A stretch of DNA of 35,433 nucleotides from an archaeon (GCA_018651605.1 JABIDS010000001.1:1-35433), one strand, 5' to 3'; positions 6,961 through 14,685 are shown, counted from the stretch's first letter. The notes: generated from the sequence alone by a model not told the origin. Made by a program: numbers and translations.

Positions 6961-7027
6961 CATCTTAAAAACGAGAGGCTTATTTAATCCCTCATTTTAT
7001 TCGGGATGCCTCATCATTTTTAAGATG
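6961..7027 (+). terminator. 67-nt nested hairpin at the end of the redox operon
   Basis: Three stacked perfect stems: CATCTTAAAAA (6961-6971) with TTTTTAAGATG (7017-7027); GAGGC (6975-6979) with GCCTC (7008-7012); ATCCC (6987-6991) with GGGAT (7003-7007). It sits between the peroxide operon and the glutamate dehydrogenase promoter. It could be a terminator, an RNA stability element or a regulatory RNA; it is larger than a plain terminator and lacks a clean T-run afterwards. Confidence 0.6.
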
Positions 7028-7066
7028 AAAAAAGTTGAAAAGAAAAAGTAGTTAGATTAAGTAAAT

Positions 7067-7075
7067 CTTAAAAAC
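7067..7075 (+). promoter_or_regulatory. Probable TATA box of gdhA
   Basis: CTTAAAAAC about 33 nt before ATG 7104. A short GTGAG before the ATG may act as a weak ribosome binding site. Confidence 0.4.
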
Positions 7076-7103
7076 TATTTTGTTTAGAAGTAAGTGAGTT
7101 AAA

Positions 7104-8306
7104 ATGGTGTTTGAAAATACAAAGAAGCAACTTGAAAAAGCGTTTAGTTACGTTGAAGTTAGTGAGAAAACTAAAACTGCTTTAGAAGAACCCTTGAAGA
7201 TAATTGAGTTTAATATTGATTTGAAAATGGATGATGGAAGTGTTCGTGTTTTTAAGGTGTATAGAGTTCAATATAATAATTCTAGGGGGCCTATGAAAGG
7301 CGGAATAAGATTTCATCCTCAAGTTGATTTGGATGAGGTTACTTCTTTGGGGTTTTGGATGACAATGAAATGTGCGTTGGTGGATTTGCCGTTTGGAGGT
7401 GCAAAAGGCGGTGTTCAAGTTAATCCTAAAATTTTGTCTAATGCAGAGTTGGAGAGATTGAGTAGGGCTTATATTCAAGGACTTTATCTAGATATTGGAC
7501 CTGATAAAGATATTCCTGCTCCTGATGTTTATACTAATGAGGAGACGATGGGATGGATGTATGATGAGTATAGTAAGTTAGTTGGTAAAGATAGTCCTGC
7601 AGTGATTACTGGAAAGCCTTTGGCGCTTGGTGGGAGTTTGGGGCGAGATGATGCTACTGCTCGTGGGGCGTTTTATGTTTTAGATGAATTTATTTCTAAA
7701 GAAGGTTTGGATAAATCTAAATTGAGGATTGCTGTTCAAGGTTTTGGAAATGCAGGATATTTTATTGTAAAGTTGCTTAAGGAGAATGGGTATTGTGTTC
7801 AAGCTGTTAGTGATTCTAGGGGGGGAGTTTATATTGGTGATGTAGGTGTAGATGAATTGATGAAGGTTAAGAAGGAAAAAGGGAGTCTTGGTGAGGAGAT
7901 TTCAAATAAAGAATTATTGAAATTAGATGTAGATGTTTTAATTCTTGCTGCATTGGAAAATCAGATTACTTCTGGAAATGCTTTTGATGTTAAGGCAAAG
8001 TATATTTTTGAAATTGCAAATGGGCCTGTGACTCCTGAGGCTGATGAGATTTTGGGTCAGAAAGGGGTGAAGATTTTTCCAGATATTCTTGTGAATTCTG
8101 GAGGAGTTATTGTTAGTTATTTTGAATGGTTGCAGAACAAAACTGGAGAGCGTTGGAATTTGGAGAAAGTGCATAGTGAATTGAAGTCTAAAATTTTGAA
8201 AGCTTATAATGAAGTTGTTAATTTAGTGAGTAGTGATTTGAGGACTTCTGCTTATGTGGTTGGACTGAAGGGGTTGGATGAGGTTATTAGTAACAAGGAG
8301 GTTTAA
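7104..8306 (+). CDS. gdhA: Glutamate dehydrogenase
   Basis: Interconverts glutamate and 2-oxoglutarate plus ammonia with NAD(P)(H). The 400 residues show RVQYNNSRGPMKGGIRFHP (substrate binding, Lys65), MTMKCALVDLPFGGAKGGV with the catalytic Lys101, DIPAPDV and TGKPLALGGSLGRDDATARG in the first domain, then the Rossmann dinucleotide site IAVQGFGNAGYF. The C-terminal half carries EIANGPVTPEAD and ILVNSGGVIVSYFEW. It is slightly shorter than the usual 415-420 residues. The hemerythrin gene starts one base after its stop, so the two are co-transcribed. Confidence 0.97.
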   Translation: MVFENTKKQLEKAFSYVEVSEKTKTALEEPLKIIEFNIDLKMDDGSVRVFKVYRVQYNNSRGPMKGGIRFHPQVDLDEVTSLGFWMTMKCALVDLPFGGAKGGVQVNPKILSNAELERLSRAYIQGLYLDIGPDKDIPAPDVYTNEETMGWMYDEYSKLVGKDSPAVITGKPLALGGSLGRDDATARGAFYVLDEFISKEGLDKSKLRIAVQGFGNAGYFIVKLLKENGYCVQAVSDSRGGVYIGDVGVDELMKVKKEKGSLGEEISNKELLKLDVDVLILAALENQITSGNAFDVKAKYIFEIANGPVTPEADEILGQKGVKIFPDILVNSGGVIVSYFEWLQNKTGERWNLEKVHSELKSKILKAYNEVVNLVSSDLRTSAYVVGLKGLDEVISNKEV

Positions 8307-8307
8307 A

Positions 8308-8736
8308 ATGAAAAATACAATTAAGAAAGTAATGGATAAAGAACATGAACGTGTTGAGAAAATTTTGGAAGAATTTGAAAATAGTTTATGGAATTTGAAG
8401 TTGGCTAGAGAGATATTTAATAGATTTGATTGGACTTTGGAGAAACATTTTTTTATTGAGGAGAAAATTATTTTTACGATTTATAATTCTTCAGATGGCG
8501 AGAGTGAGGATTTAAATGAGTTGGTGAAGGAGCATAAGGAAATTATTTGGGAGATTAAGAAAATAAAAGATAATTTGGATAGAGGAGTTCGGCCTTCTAT
8601 AGCTAAATTGAAAGGTATTCATAAGGCTCATTCTAAATTTGAAGACGAGGTTTTTTATCCTAGGTTGGATGATGAATTGTCTGAGGATGAAAAGGAATTG
8701 ATTTTTGAGAGAGTGGAGGAGGTTGTTCGGGGTTAG
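8308..8736 (+). CDS. Hemerythrin-like (HHE) domain protein
   Basis: A 142-residue four-helix protein with di-iron ligands in the expected order: KEHERV (His13), EKHFFIEEK (His47, Glu51), KEHKEI (His76) and KAHSKFEDEVFYPRL (His105 or His108, Glu112). Such proteins bind or sense oxygen or nitric oxide, or protect iron. ATG 8308 is chosen because AAGGAGGT lies just upstream within the end of gdhA; an upstream in-frame start at 8278 would overlap gdhA. Its place after the peroxide operon and gdhA makes this stretch an oxygen-handling neighbourhood. Confidence 0.93.
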   Translation: MKNTIKKVMDKEHERVEKILEEFENSLWNLKLAREIFNRFDWTLEKHFFIEEKIIFTIYNSSDGESEDLNELVKEHKEIIWEIKKIKDNLDRGVRPSIAKLKGIHKAHSKFEDEVFYPRLDDELSEDEKELIFERVEEVVRG

Positions 8737-8750
8737 AAGTGGTTGGTGTT

Positions 8751-8870
8751 TTCTTCCTCCGCGAAAATCCGTTCCTTACGTCACTTTCCCATTTTCGCCC
8801 TATACATATTGAAATCTTGTTAGAGGGTTTATTTTTTCAGAGGAGTAGATTGGTTGTTATGAGGAGATGG
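8751..8870 (+). repeat. Dispersed structured element, copy E1
   Basis: TTCTTCCTCC leads into GCGAAAAT (8761-8768), which pairs perfectly with ATTTTCGC (8791-8798). Then GTTAGAGGGTTTATTTTTTC, CAGA, and the tail GGAGTAGATTGGTTGTTA. It lies in the convergent gap between the hemerythrin gene and a minus-strand gene. The inner loop (GTTCCTTACGTCAC) pairs poorly compared with other copies. Confidence 0.7.
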
Positions 8871-8887
8871 TTTTTAGAATGAGTATA

Positions 8888-9268
8888 TTATGCTTCTGCT
8901 GAAGGTATTGGACATTGAATAGAGTATTCTAAAATCCTTTTTCTTGATTCATCTATGACTTTTAGATGATAAGTATTCGCAGGAGTTGGAGATTTGTATT
9001 GAGGATTATCAAATTCAGATGTTCCTCCAAGGGCAATAGTTTCTCTAGGAACAAACTCATGTTTTGTTAAAACTTCTAAACCATCTGGAAAACTTCTTAT
9101 ATTTTCTATTTTATGTTTATGGATGTAAATCTCTTTTGGAAGTTCAAAACCATATACCTCTATTTGAAGTTTTCCATTAGAATTTCCTATATTCATATAT
9201 TCACTATGATTTAAAATTTCTTCTATTCTATCTTGAGCAGTAGTCTTTGTTGTTTTAGGTAATACTAT
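8888..9268 (-). CDS. Hypothetical protein, possible AUA start
   Basis: I do not recognise this protein. The first ATG is at 9196 (102 residues), but the frame stays open and protein-like upstream (IVLPKTTKTTAQDRIEEIL and onward) to a stop near 9297, with no ATG, GTG or TTG. A TATA box at 9290-9298 predicts transcription start near 9269, exactly at an in-frame ATA (9268; ATT at 9271), and leaderless spacing is the rule in this window. I therefore favour an ATA start giving 126 residues; the ATG at 9196 would have a leader of about 70 nt without any ribosome site. The protein is probably soluble, mixed alpha/beta, with one cysteine. The start is uncertain; the coding call is firmer. Confidence 0.65.
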   Translation of the reverse strand: MVLPKTTKTTAQDRIEEILNHSEYMNIGNSNGKLQIEVYGFELPKEIYIHKHKIENIRSFPDGLEVLTKHEFVPRETIALGGTSEFDNPQYKSPTPANTYHLKVIDESRKRILEYSIQCPIPSAEA

Positions 9269-9289
9269 AATTTGAGGTTTAAAACTTCT

Positions 9290-9298
9290 TATTTAAAG
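9290..9298 (-). promoter_or_regulatory. TATA box
   Basis: CTTTAAATA on the minus strand, centred 26 nt from the ATA codon at 9268. Confidence 0.55.
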
Positions 9299-9335
9299 AT
9301 TGTTATAAATGAATAGGGTTTTTAGAATAGAATAT

Positions 9336-9659
9336 TTAATTACCTAATTCTGCCAATTTCTTACTAATAGCTTCTAGTTCATTTGTTATATCTTTATCTA
9401 CTTTATTTTTCTTTCTTTCTTTTATTTCTGGGATTTCTTTTTTTTCTTTTGGAAGTGTTGAAAGGATTAGATTTGTTTTAATTTTTAGATTTCCGAGTGC
9501 TATTCTTAATTTGTTTTTTAAGAAAAATTCTTTTTTTCTTAGTTCTCGGTATTGTTTTAATTTTTTATTTATGTTAATAGAATTTAATTCAGCAGAAAGT
9601 AATTCTTTTCTTGTTGAAAGTGCTTTTTCATAACCTACTCGAAGATATCTTGTTTCCAT
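9336..9659 (-). CDS. Hypothetical coiled-coil protein
   Basis: A highly charged 107-residue protein (METRYLRVGYEKAL...) with long helices rich in Lys, Glu and Leu, probably a coiled coil. It follows the gene at 9667-10278, whose stop lies 7 nt before this ATG; an ATG at 9683 would overlap that gene by 17 nt and is the alternative start. Both neighbours end in helical, charged segments and may form one complex. No catalytic motif, membrane segment or known family is seen. Confidence 0.78.
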   Translation of the reverse strand: METRYLRVGYEKALSTRKELLSAELNSININKKLKQYRELRKKEFFLKNKLRIALGNLKIKTNLILSTLPKEKKEIPEIKERKKNKVDKDITNELEAISKKLAELGN

Positions 9660-9666
9660 TTTAGAA

Positions 9667-10278
9667 TTAACCAAGTTTATCAAAGATGTTTTTATCTACT
9701 GATTCTATTCTTGATTTTATAATTTGGATTTCGTTTTCCCATTCAATTAATTCTCGTTCTTCTTTTTCTTTTATTTCTTTTATTTTTGTTAGTAATTTTT
9801 CTATGTCTTCCACTTTTGTTTTTATTTCTTGGAATGCTCCTACTGTTGTTTGAAATTTATCCAGTCTGACGTAGATTGGTTCTATTTCTTTTGTATGGCT
9901 GTTGTCAAAGTTTTGAGTTGGTGTCGAGGTGTTTGGATGGATTTCAGGTATTTTGTTTCCAATTTTAACTGGAAGTCCTTCATAAGGTGATTCAACTACT
10001 TTGAATTTTGATTTTTGCATTCCTTTAGTTTGTGGTAGAAGGTTGTTGTTTAGGGGTTTAGGAATTGGAGGAGTTATTGCTGATTTTATTGTATTTTGAT
10101 CTAGATTTTCTTCTTGAGAATCTAATGTTGATAGGTTGTTAATTTCTAAATCTGGTAAGTTTGCAGGTGCGTTTAAATCATTTATCGAAGGTAGACTCAT
10201 GTCTTCTTCTAATTCTGGTAAATCTGGGAGTGAGACTTGGTTTTCTTCAATATCTTTTTTCTTCTTAAATAATCCCAT
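9667..10278 (-). CDS. Hypothetical protein: disordered proline-rich N-part, coiled-coil C-part
   Basis: A 203-residue protein. It begins MGLFKKKKD, followed by an acidic and proline-rich region with repeated 'LPDLPELEE / NLPDLEI' phrases (about 15-50), a linker with PPIPKP, then EPIYVRLDKFQTTVGAF and a long charged helix (about 130-200) that should form a coiled coil. I associate the layout MGLFKKK plus LPxLP repeats with conserved DPANN proteins of unknown function; this is memory, not a search. It probably forms an operon with the coiled-coil gene downstream, and it diverges from tfe. Confidence 0.82.
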   Translation of the reverse strand: MGLFKKKKDIEENQVSLPDLPELEEDMSLPSINDLNAPANLPDLEINNLSTLDSQEENLDQNTIKSAITPPIPKPLNNNLLPQTKGMQKSKFKVVESPYEGLPVKIGNKIPEIHPNTSTPTQNFDNSHTKEIEPIYVRLDKFQTTVGAFQEIKTKVEDIEKLLTKIKEIKEKEERELIEWENEIQIIKSRIESVDKNIFDKLG

Positions 10279-10308
10279 TTTCCTCTTTATGTTTATATTA
10301 GTGAAGTC

Positions 10309-10320
10309 CTATTTAAAAAC
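10309..10320 (-). promoter_or_regulatory. TATA box
   Basis: GTTTTTAAATAG on the minus strand, about 36 nt before ATG 10278. It lies back to back with the tfe promoter. Confidence 0.5.
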
Positions 10321-10352
10321 ATTTGTTTTTTTGAAATTGCGGATTAAAAACA

Positions 10353-10360
10353 TTTATATA
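10353..10360 (+). promoter_or_regulatory. TATA box of tfe
   Basis: TTTATATA about 41 nt before ATG 10398, giving a short leader. Confidence 0.6.
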
Positions 10361-10397
10361 CCCTTATGATTTTTAATAAATTACTAAGATTGATAAG

Positions 10398-11174
10398 ATG
10401 CAGACGAAGTTTCTAAAGTCCGTGGTTGAAGATTTGATAAACAAACAAGCGACTCCAATTATAGATTTGCTTTTGGGGAAGAAACATGTTAATGAATTTA
10501 GTATTGCTAAAAAATTGGATTTGACGATTAATCAGACGCGGAATATTCTTTATAGATTGTCGGATTATGGGTTGGTTTCTTTTATTAGAAAGAAAGATAA
10601 AAGAAAGGGTTGGTATATTTATTTTTGGACTTTGAATGTTCATCAGTCGTTATCTTTTCTTGAAGGGAATTTGAAGAAGCATTTGAAGAATTTGAAAGAG
10701 CAATTGAAGAGCAGGAAAGAGAAGAGATTTTATATTTGTGATACTTGTTCAATAGAAGTTAGTGAGGAGTCTGCGTTGTTGAATGATTTTTCATGTCCTG
10801 AATGTGAGGAGATATATGAATTGTCTTCTAGTGCAAATCTAACTAAAAGTTTGGAGAAGACAATAAAAAAAATAGAGAAAGAAATTGTTTTTGTTAGTGA
10901 AGAGAGGAAGAAAGAGCATGAGAAACTTGAGAAAAAGAAGGCTAAGGAGATTAAGAAAATAGAGGCTGATAAAAAGGAGAAGAGAGATGCTAAGAGAAAA
11001 GCTAATAAGATTGCTAGGGATAAGTTGGCTAAGAAGATGGGTGTTACGAAGAAGGTCGCTAAAAAAAAGGGCAAGAAGAAAGTTAAGAAGGGCAAGAAGA
11101 AAGTTGCTAAGAAGTCACCTCCAAAGGGCAAGAAAAAAGTTGCTAAGAAAGTTAAAACTAAAAAGAAGAAATAA
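10398..11174 (+). CDS. tfe: Transcription factor E alpha (TFE/TFIIE-alpha) with histone-H1-like lysine tail
   Basis: A basal archaeal transcription factor that helps RNA polymerase open promoters. Residues about 1-80 form a winged helix (FSIAKKLDLTINQTRNILYRL, then the WYIYFWTLN wing). A helical linker follows, then a zinc ribbon with CDTC (Cys114, Cys117) and CPEC (Cys133, Cys136). Usual archaeal TFE ends a little after this. Here the chain continues with a charged coiled coil (about 150-200) and a Lys/Ala/Gly/Val tail (about 215-258) built from GKKKVAKK-like units with one SPPKGKKK, closely like linker-histone H1 tails. The tail could add non-specific DNA binding or compaction. The rhomboid gene follows after 12 nt. 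Confidence 0.93.
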   Translation: MQTKFLKSVVEDLINKQATPIIDLLLGKKHVNEFSIAKKLDLTINQTRNILYRLSDYGLVSFIRKKDKRKGWYIYFWTLNVHQSLSFLEGNLKKHLKNLKEQLKSRKEKRFYICDTCSIEVSEESALLNDFSCPECEEIYELSSSANLTKSLEKTIKKIEKEIVFVSEERKKEHEKLEKKKAKEIKKIEADKKEKRDAKRKANKIARDKLAKKMGVTKKVAKKKGKKKVKKGKKKVAKKSPPKGKKKVAKKVKTKKKK

Positions 11175-11186
11175 TTCTGTGTTAAA

Positions 11187-12089
11187 ATGGATAAATGGTT
11201 TGAAAATAAATTTGAGAAAAATGAGTTGAGAGAGTATACTCGGAAGCAGTTGAAGCCGAATTATTTTGAAAGTGTTGCGAGAAAATTTAGTGTGACTAAT
11301 TGGTTGATTTTGATTAATACTTTGGTGTTTATTTTGGTGATGGTGTTGCTTCCTTTTTTTGGTGAAGAAAAGATGATGGGATTGTTGGCGCTTCAAGCGA
11401 ATGCTTTTTTTTCAGGAAGTCTTTGGACGGTATTTACAAGTATGTTTATGCATGGTAATTTTGCGCATTTATTGTTTAATATGATTTCTTTGTTTTTTAT
11501 TGGAAATTTTGTTGAGAGAATAATTGGAAGGAAAAAGTTTTTTTGGTTTTATTTGATATCTGGGATTTTGGCTGGATTTTTTTATGTTTTGTTGTCTTAT
11601 TTTTTTGGTATTAGTGAATTGGGTGCAAGAATATTTGTTAGTCCTGATACTTTTGCAGTTGGAGCTTCTGGAGCTATTTTTGCTTTGTTAGGTTTGTTGG
11701 CTGTGTTGACTCCTAAGAATAGGGTTTATTTAATTATGGGACCTTTGATTGCGATTATTTTTCAGGCATTGATTGGACAGTTGTTTCCTTCTTCTAGGTT
11801 TTTGCCTTTGTTGGATTTGTTGATAACTGTTTATTTTGTTGTTTCAGTATTTGCTATTTTTTCTTTTAGTTCTAGTTTTCGTAAGTTGGCTTTACCTTTA
11901 GAGATGCCGTTTTGGGTTTTGCCGATTATTGCTATTGTTCCTTTGGTGATTATTGGATTGTTTGTTGATTTACCTATTGGTAATACTGCTCATCTTGGTG
12001 GGTTGTTGGTTGGTTTGGTTTATGCTAGTTATTTGAAGGAAAAATATCCTAATAAGACAAGACATTTGAGTGTTATGTTTAGTAAGTGA
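11187..12089 (+). CDS. Rhomboid family intramembrane serine protease
   Basis: A 300-residue polytopic membrane protein. Rhomboid hallmarks are MHGNFAHLLFNM (His89, His94; second transmembrane segment), the nucleophile in VGASGAIFALLG (Ser161), and the catalytic His269 in NTAHLGGLLVG. The catalytic Ser/His pair is complete, so it is probably active, cleaving membrane-anchored substrates. An extra hydrophobic stretch (about 180-225) separates the Ser and His helices more than in the minimal six-helix form. It lies 12 nt after tfe and is likely co-transcribed; a 12-bp inverted repeat follows. Confidence 0.95.
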   Translation: MDKWFENKFEKNELREYTRKQLKPNYFESVARKFSVTNWLILINTLVFILVMVLLPFFGEEKMMGLLALQANAFFSGSLWTVFTSMFMHGNFAHLLFNMISLFFIGNFVERIIGRKKFFWFYLISGILAGFFYVLLSYFFGISELGARIFVSPDTFAVGASGAIFALLGLLAVLTPKNRVYLIMGPLIAIIFQALIGQLFPSSRFLPLLDLLITVYFVVSVFAIFSFSSSFRKLALPLEMPFWVLPIIAIVPLVIIGLFVDLPIGNTAHLGGLLVGLVYASYLKEKYPNKTRHLSVMFSK

Positions 12090-12090
12090 T

Positions 12091-12143
12091 TTAATTTTTC
12101 TATGGTGGAAATTAAGGAGGCTTAAGGGGTTTAGAAAAATTAA
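12091..12143 (+). terminator. Inverted repeat after the rhomboid gene
   Basis: TTAATTTTTCTA (12091-12102) pairs perfectly with TAGAAAAATTAA (12132-12143); inside is TTAAG-GAGG-CTTAA (12112-12125). It starts right after the stop codon and probably ends the tfe-rhomboid transcript. Confidence 0.5.
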
Positions 12144-12154
12144 GGGTTTTGTTG

Positions 12155-12375
12155 AATTTCTTCCTCCTCGAAAATCCGGCTTAGAGAATCTTTGATTCTC
12201 TAATTCTTCAACTCTCACAAAGAGAGTTGAACACTTCTCACTTTTCTATTTTCGCCCTCATGCAGTCTTGGTAAGTTGTTAGGGGGTTTATTTTTTCAGA
12301 GAATCTATAGATTCTCTGACTCGTAAAAACGAGCTATAAGCCCTATCGTTTTTCCGATGAAGATGAGTAGACTTC
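12155..12375 (+). repeat. Dispersed structured element, copy E2 (with inserted palindromes)
   Basis: The core stem CGAAAAT (12169-12175) pairs with ATTTTCG (12248-12254). The loop is expanded by two perfect hairpins: TTAGAGAATC-TTT-GATTCTCTAA (12181-12203) and TTCAACTCTC/GAGAGTTGAA (12207-12231). Downstream are GTTAGGGGGTTTATTTTTTC, a 24-nt perfect palindrome (12296-12319), the stem AAAAACGA/TCGTTTTT (12325-12353), and a GATGAGTAGA tail. Positions 12262-12355 are 88/94 identical to 14824-14917. This element fills most of the 330-base gap 12090-12419; no ORF is seen there. Confidence 0.75.
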
Positions 12376-12389
12376 TAGGTTTGAGAAGA

Positions 12390-12398
12390 TTTTAAAAA
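12390..12398 (+). promoter_or_regulatory. TATA box, leaderless promoter
   Basis: TTTTAAAAA centred 26 nt before ATG 12420. Confidence 0.6.
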
Positions 12399-12419
12399 GC
12401 TTTATTTCCTATTCATGTT

Positions 12420-13241
12420 ATGGTGAAGAAAAAAAAGAGGGTTGTTTCTGTGGATAATTTTATTTATTCTAATTTTAAAAAGGCGATTGATGATTTGAAA
12501 TTGATTAGGGTTTATTTTTGGTTTTCTTTGATTGTTTTTTTGGGAGTTACTTTGTTTGGTGCGATTTTTCCTGTGTTTTTTCAGGAAGAGGTTTTGGAGT
12601 TGTTGAGAAATATAATTGGGCAGACTATAGGTCTTGGGCCTTTGGAGTTGACTCGTTTTATTATGGCGAATAATATTCAGAGTTCTTTTTTCGCTATGGC
12701 TTTGGGTGTTTTTTTTGGTGTTATTCCTTTGATGATTGCAGTTGTTAATGCTTATGTTTTAGGGTTTGTGATAAATCAGGCTGTTGTTCAGGAAGGACCT
12801 TTGATAATTTGGAGATTGTTTCCTCATGGTATTTTTGAGATTCCTGCTGTTTTGATTAGTATTAGTTTGGGAATTTATTTTGGTATTAGTTTTTTATCTA
12901 AGATTCATAAGATATATTTTAGTAATATTTCTTTTGAGTTATTTTTTATTCTAGGATTATTGTTGTTCCCAATAACTTCGATTTTTATTGCTTTATTTTT
13001 TCTGTTTCATTTATATTTTAATTATATAAAATATTATCTGAAAAAAGAAAAATATTTATTTTTAATAATCAGTATATTAATTTCTCCTATTATGATGATA
13101 AATATTATCTTTAATGATAAACTTAGAAATTTTTGGAATGAAGAATATATAGATACTCATATAATTTTTATTTTTGTAGTGGTGCCTTTGTTGGTTGTGG
13201 CTGGTGTTGTGGAGGGTTTGTTGATTTGGAGTGTTGGGTAG
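12420..13241 (+). CDS. SpoIIM-like (stage II sporulation protein M family) membrane protein
   Basis: A 273-residue polytopic membrane protein with a basic N-terminus (MVKKKKR). The family pattern is visible: the NN...F..M..G..FG.IPL segment (ANNIQSSFFAMALGVFFGVIP), N-A-Y-V-L-G, and the conserved WRLFPHGIFEIPAVLIS helix with His and Glu. After FGISFLSKI there is a long, very AT-rich hydrophobic stretch (about 170-250) with further helices. Archaea do not sporulate; the family's role there is unknown, possibly membrane or envelope organisation. It converges on the Nre gene with only 3 nt between stops. Confidence 0.88.
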   Translation: MVKKKKRVVSVDNFIYSNFKKAIDDLKLIRVYFWFSLIVFLGVTLFGAIFPVFFQEEVLELLRNIIGQTIGLGPLELTRFIMANNIQSSFFAMALGVFFGVIPLMIAVVNAYVLGFVINQAVVQEGPLIIWRLFPHGIFEIPAVLISISLGIYFGISFLSKIHKIYFSNISFELFFILGLLLFPITSIFIALFFLFHLYFNYIKYYLKKEKYLFLIISILISPIMMINIIFNDKLRNFWNEEYIDTHIIFIFVVVPLLVVAGVVEGLLIWSVG

Positions 13242-13244
13242 ATT

Positions 13245-14408
13245 TTAAAAATCCCATAACTTTTTCTGTTTTCCATATTCTTTGAGAATTATTGAATCAT
13301 CTGTGTAATTGGTTATTGGTTGTCTTAATCTTTCTTGGATTTTATCTAGGGCTTTTTTGATTGTGTCAAATGTTTCTGGTTTTTTTGTGAAAGCATTTCT
13401 GCTGGCTTCTCTTAATATTCCTACTCCTAATGGTGTGTCGTATTCAGGTCGGGCTTCTCTGAGGACTAGGCAGGAGCATTGGTGTTTTATTTTTTCTAAA
13501 TATTCTGTTAGGGCTAGTCTGTTTGCGTAATAGGCTCCTGTTACTGAATATGCGTATTTTTTTCTTGGGAAGAATCCTTCATAGTCTTTCCATATTTGAT
13601 CTACTCCTAATGCTATTTCTATGACTTCAAAAGAGAATTTGTCTGGTAAGAGAATGAATTCGTAATGGTTTCCTAAATATTCTGATGTGAAGACTTTGAT
13701 TTCTGAGATTTCTGGATAGTATCTTATTTTTTTTAGTTTTTCTTTTGAGAGTGTGTCGTCTACGGCTGTGATTGACCATCTTGTTGGGACTAATCTTCTT
13801 TTGGTTTTTTGCCCTAATAGTCCTGCGCTTAGGATTTTAATTATTTTACTTGAGTTAAGTCCTGATTTTTCTAGTTCTAGAATTCCTGTAATTGATTTTG
13901 CATCTGTGTCTGAAGTGATGTAATCTACTTTTGGGATTATTTTTGTATTTTCTTGTAGTCTTACTTTTTCGATTGGTGCCGCATTTGTTATTAAAGGTGT
14001 TTTTGGATTATTTTCTTTGTGTTTTGATATTGCTTTTTTTAATTTGAATTCTGTTGAAATTGATTTGGATGTCATTGCAACTTCTTGCATTGTTTCTAGA
14101 AATTTGCTTTTGATTTGAATGTTTTTGATATGGTTTTGTGTTCTGCCTAAAATTAATTCGTTTCTTAAATTAACTATTTGGAATTTGTCTAATCTGTTTT
14201 TGTGCCATTCTTCTGGGGATGACATTATTTGATTGTCTCCGTATGTTTGTGGGCTTAGTATCCCTATGTTTACATTTGGATAGTTGTATTTGCCTACGAA
14301 TATTTCTGGAGGTGATGAACCGGAGAATTCTTTTATGTTGATTGCTTTACCAACTAGAAATGTATGTTCTTTGCAATTTGGTTTTCCGCAGATTTTACAA
14401 TAAGCCAT
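13245..14408 (-). CDS. nre: Archaeal DNA-repair protein Nre, with PCNA-binding motif
   Basis: A 387-residue protein of the archaea-specific Nre family, implicated in DNA-damage resistance. The N-terminus has a zinc-knuckle-like set CKICGKPNCKEH (Cys4, Cys7, Cys12, His15). The family blocks include GSSPPEIFVGKYNYPNVNIG, the RTQ..IKNIQIKSKFLETMQE region, RRLVPTRWSITAVDD, GNHYEFILLPDKFSFEVIE and LGVGILREASRNAF. The last seven residues, QKKLWDF (381-387), fit the PIP box QxxLxxF that tethers repair proteins to PCNA, as reported for haloarchaeal NreA. No clear TATA box at leaderless distance was found. Confidence 0.93.
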   Translation of the reverse strand: MAYCKICGKPNCKEHTFLVGKAINIKEFSGSSPPEIFVGKYNYPNVNIGILSPQTYGDNQIMSSPEEWHKNRLDKFQIVNLRNELILGRTQNHIKNIQIKSKFLETMQEVAMTSKSISTEFKLKKAISKHKENNPKTPLITNAAPIEKVRLQENTKIIPKVDYITSDTDAKSITGILELEKSGLNSSKIIKILSAGLLGQKTKRRLVPTRWSITAVDDTLSKEKLKKIRYYPEISEIKVFTSEYLGNHYEFILLPDKFSFEVIEIALGVDQIWKDYEGFFPRKKYAYSVTGAYYANRLALTEYLEKIKHQCSCLVLREARPEYDTPLGVGILREASRNAFTKKPETFDTIKKALDKIQERLRQPITNYTDDSIILKEYGKQKKLWDF

Positions 14409-14460
14409 AGGCTATAGAAAACTTTTTGCTTTTTATTGTTGTTTATTGTAGGATATATAC

Positions 14461-14664
14461 TTAATCTCTTAAATCACTTATTCCTAGCATTAGGAATAAA
14501 AGTCCAATCATAACTGCCATCCAGAAAACTCCGCCTTTAAGAACTTCCCAAGCTGCGTGCCTGAAGTTCCAAAAGTCTCCCCACCAAAATGGTGAGTACC
14601 AAGCAACTAAAACTGAACCTACGATTAAGATAAGTCCTATTAAAATTTGTAACCACTTATTCAT
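14461..14664 (-). CDS. Small two-helix membrane protein
   Basis: 67 residues: a first transmembrane helix (LQILIGLILIVGSVLVAWY), a Trp-rich amphipathic middle (SPFWWGDFWNFRHAAWEVLKGG), and a second helix (VFWMAVMIGLLFLMLGI) ending SDLRD. It is transcribed from a leaderless promoter (TATA at 14686-14695). I have no functional assignment. The compact hairpin topology resembles small conserved membrane proteins of DPANN archaea, but this cannot be confirmed here. It lies upstream of nre on the same strand, 52 nt away, so the two could be co-transcribed. Confidence 0.82.
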   Translation of the reverse strand: MNKWLQILIGLILIVGSVLVAWYSPFWWGDFWNFRHAAWEVLKGGVFWMAVMIGLLFLMLGISDLRD

Positions 14665-14685
14665 GTTATTTAGATTGAGTTTTTG

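Noticed and set aside
10730-11396. Long minus-strand and frame-shifted ORFs over the tfe tail
   Set aside because: They are products of the repetitive AAG/AAA codons of the lysine tail, giving Phe/Leu- or Arg-rich translations without promoters.
12350-12375. Box C/D guide RNA in the tail of E2 (CGATGAAGATGAG ... CTGA)
   Set aside because: The C-like box is imperfect and no properly ordered C, D', C', D set is present, nor is it shared by the other copies.
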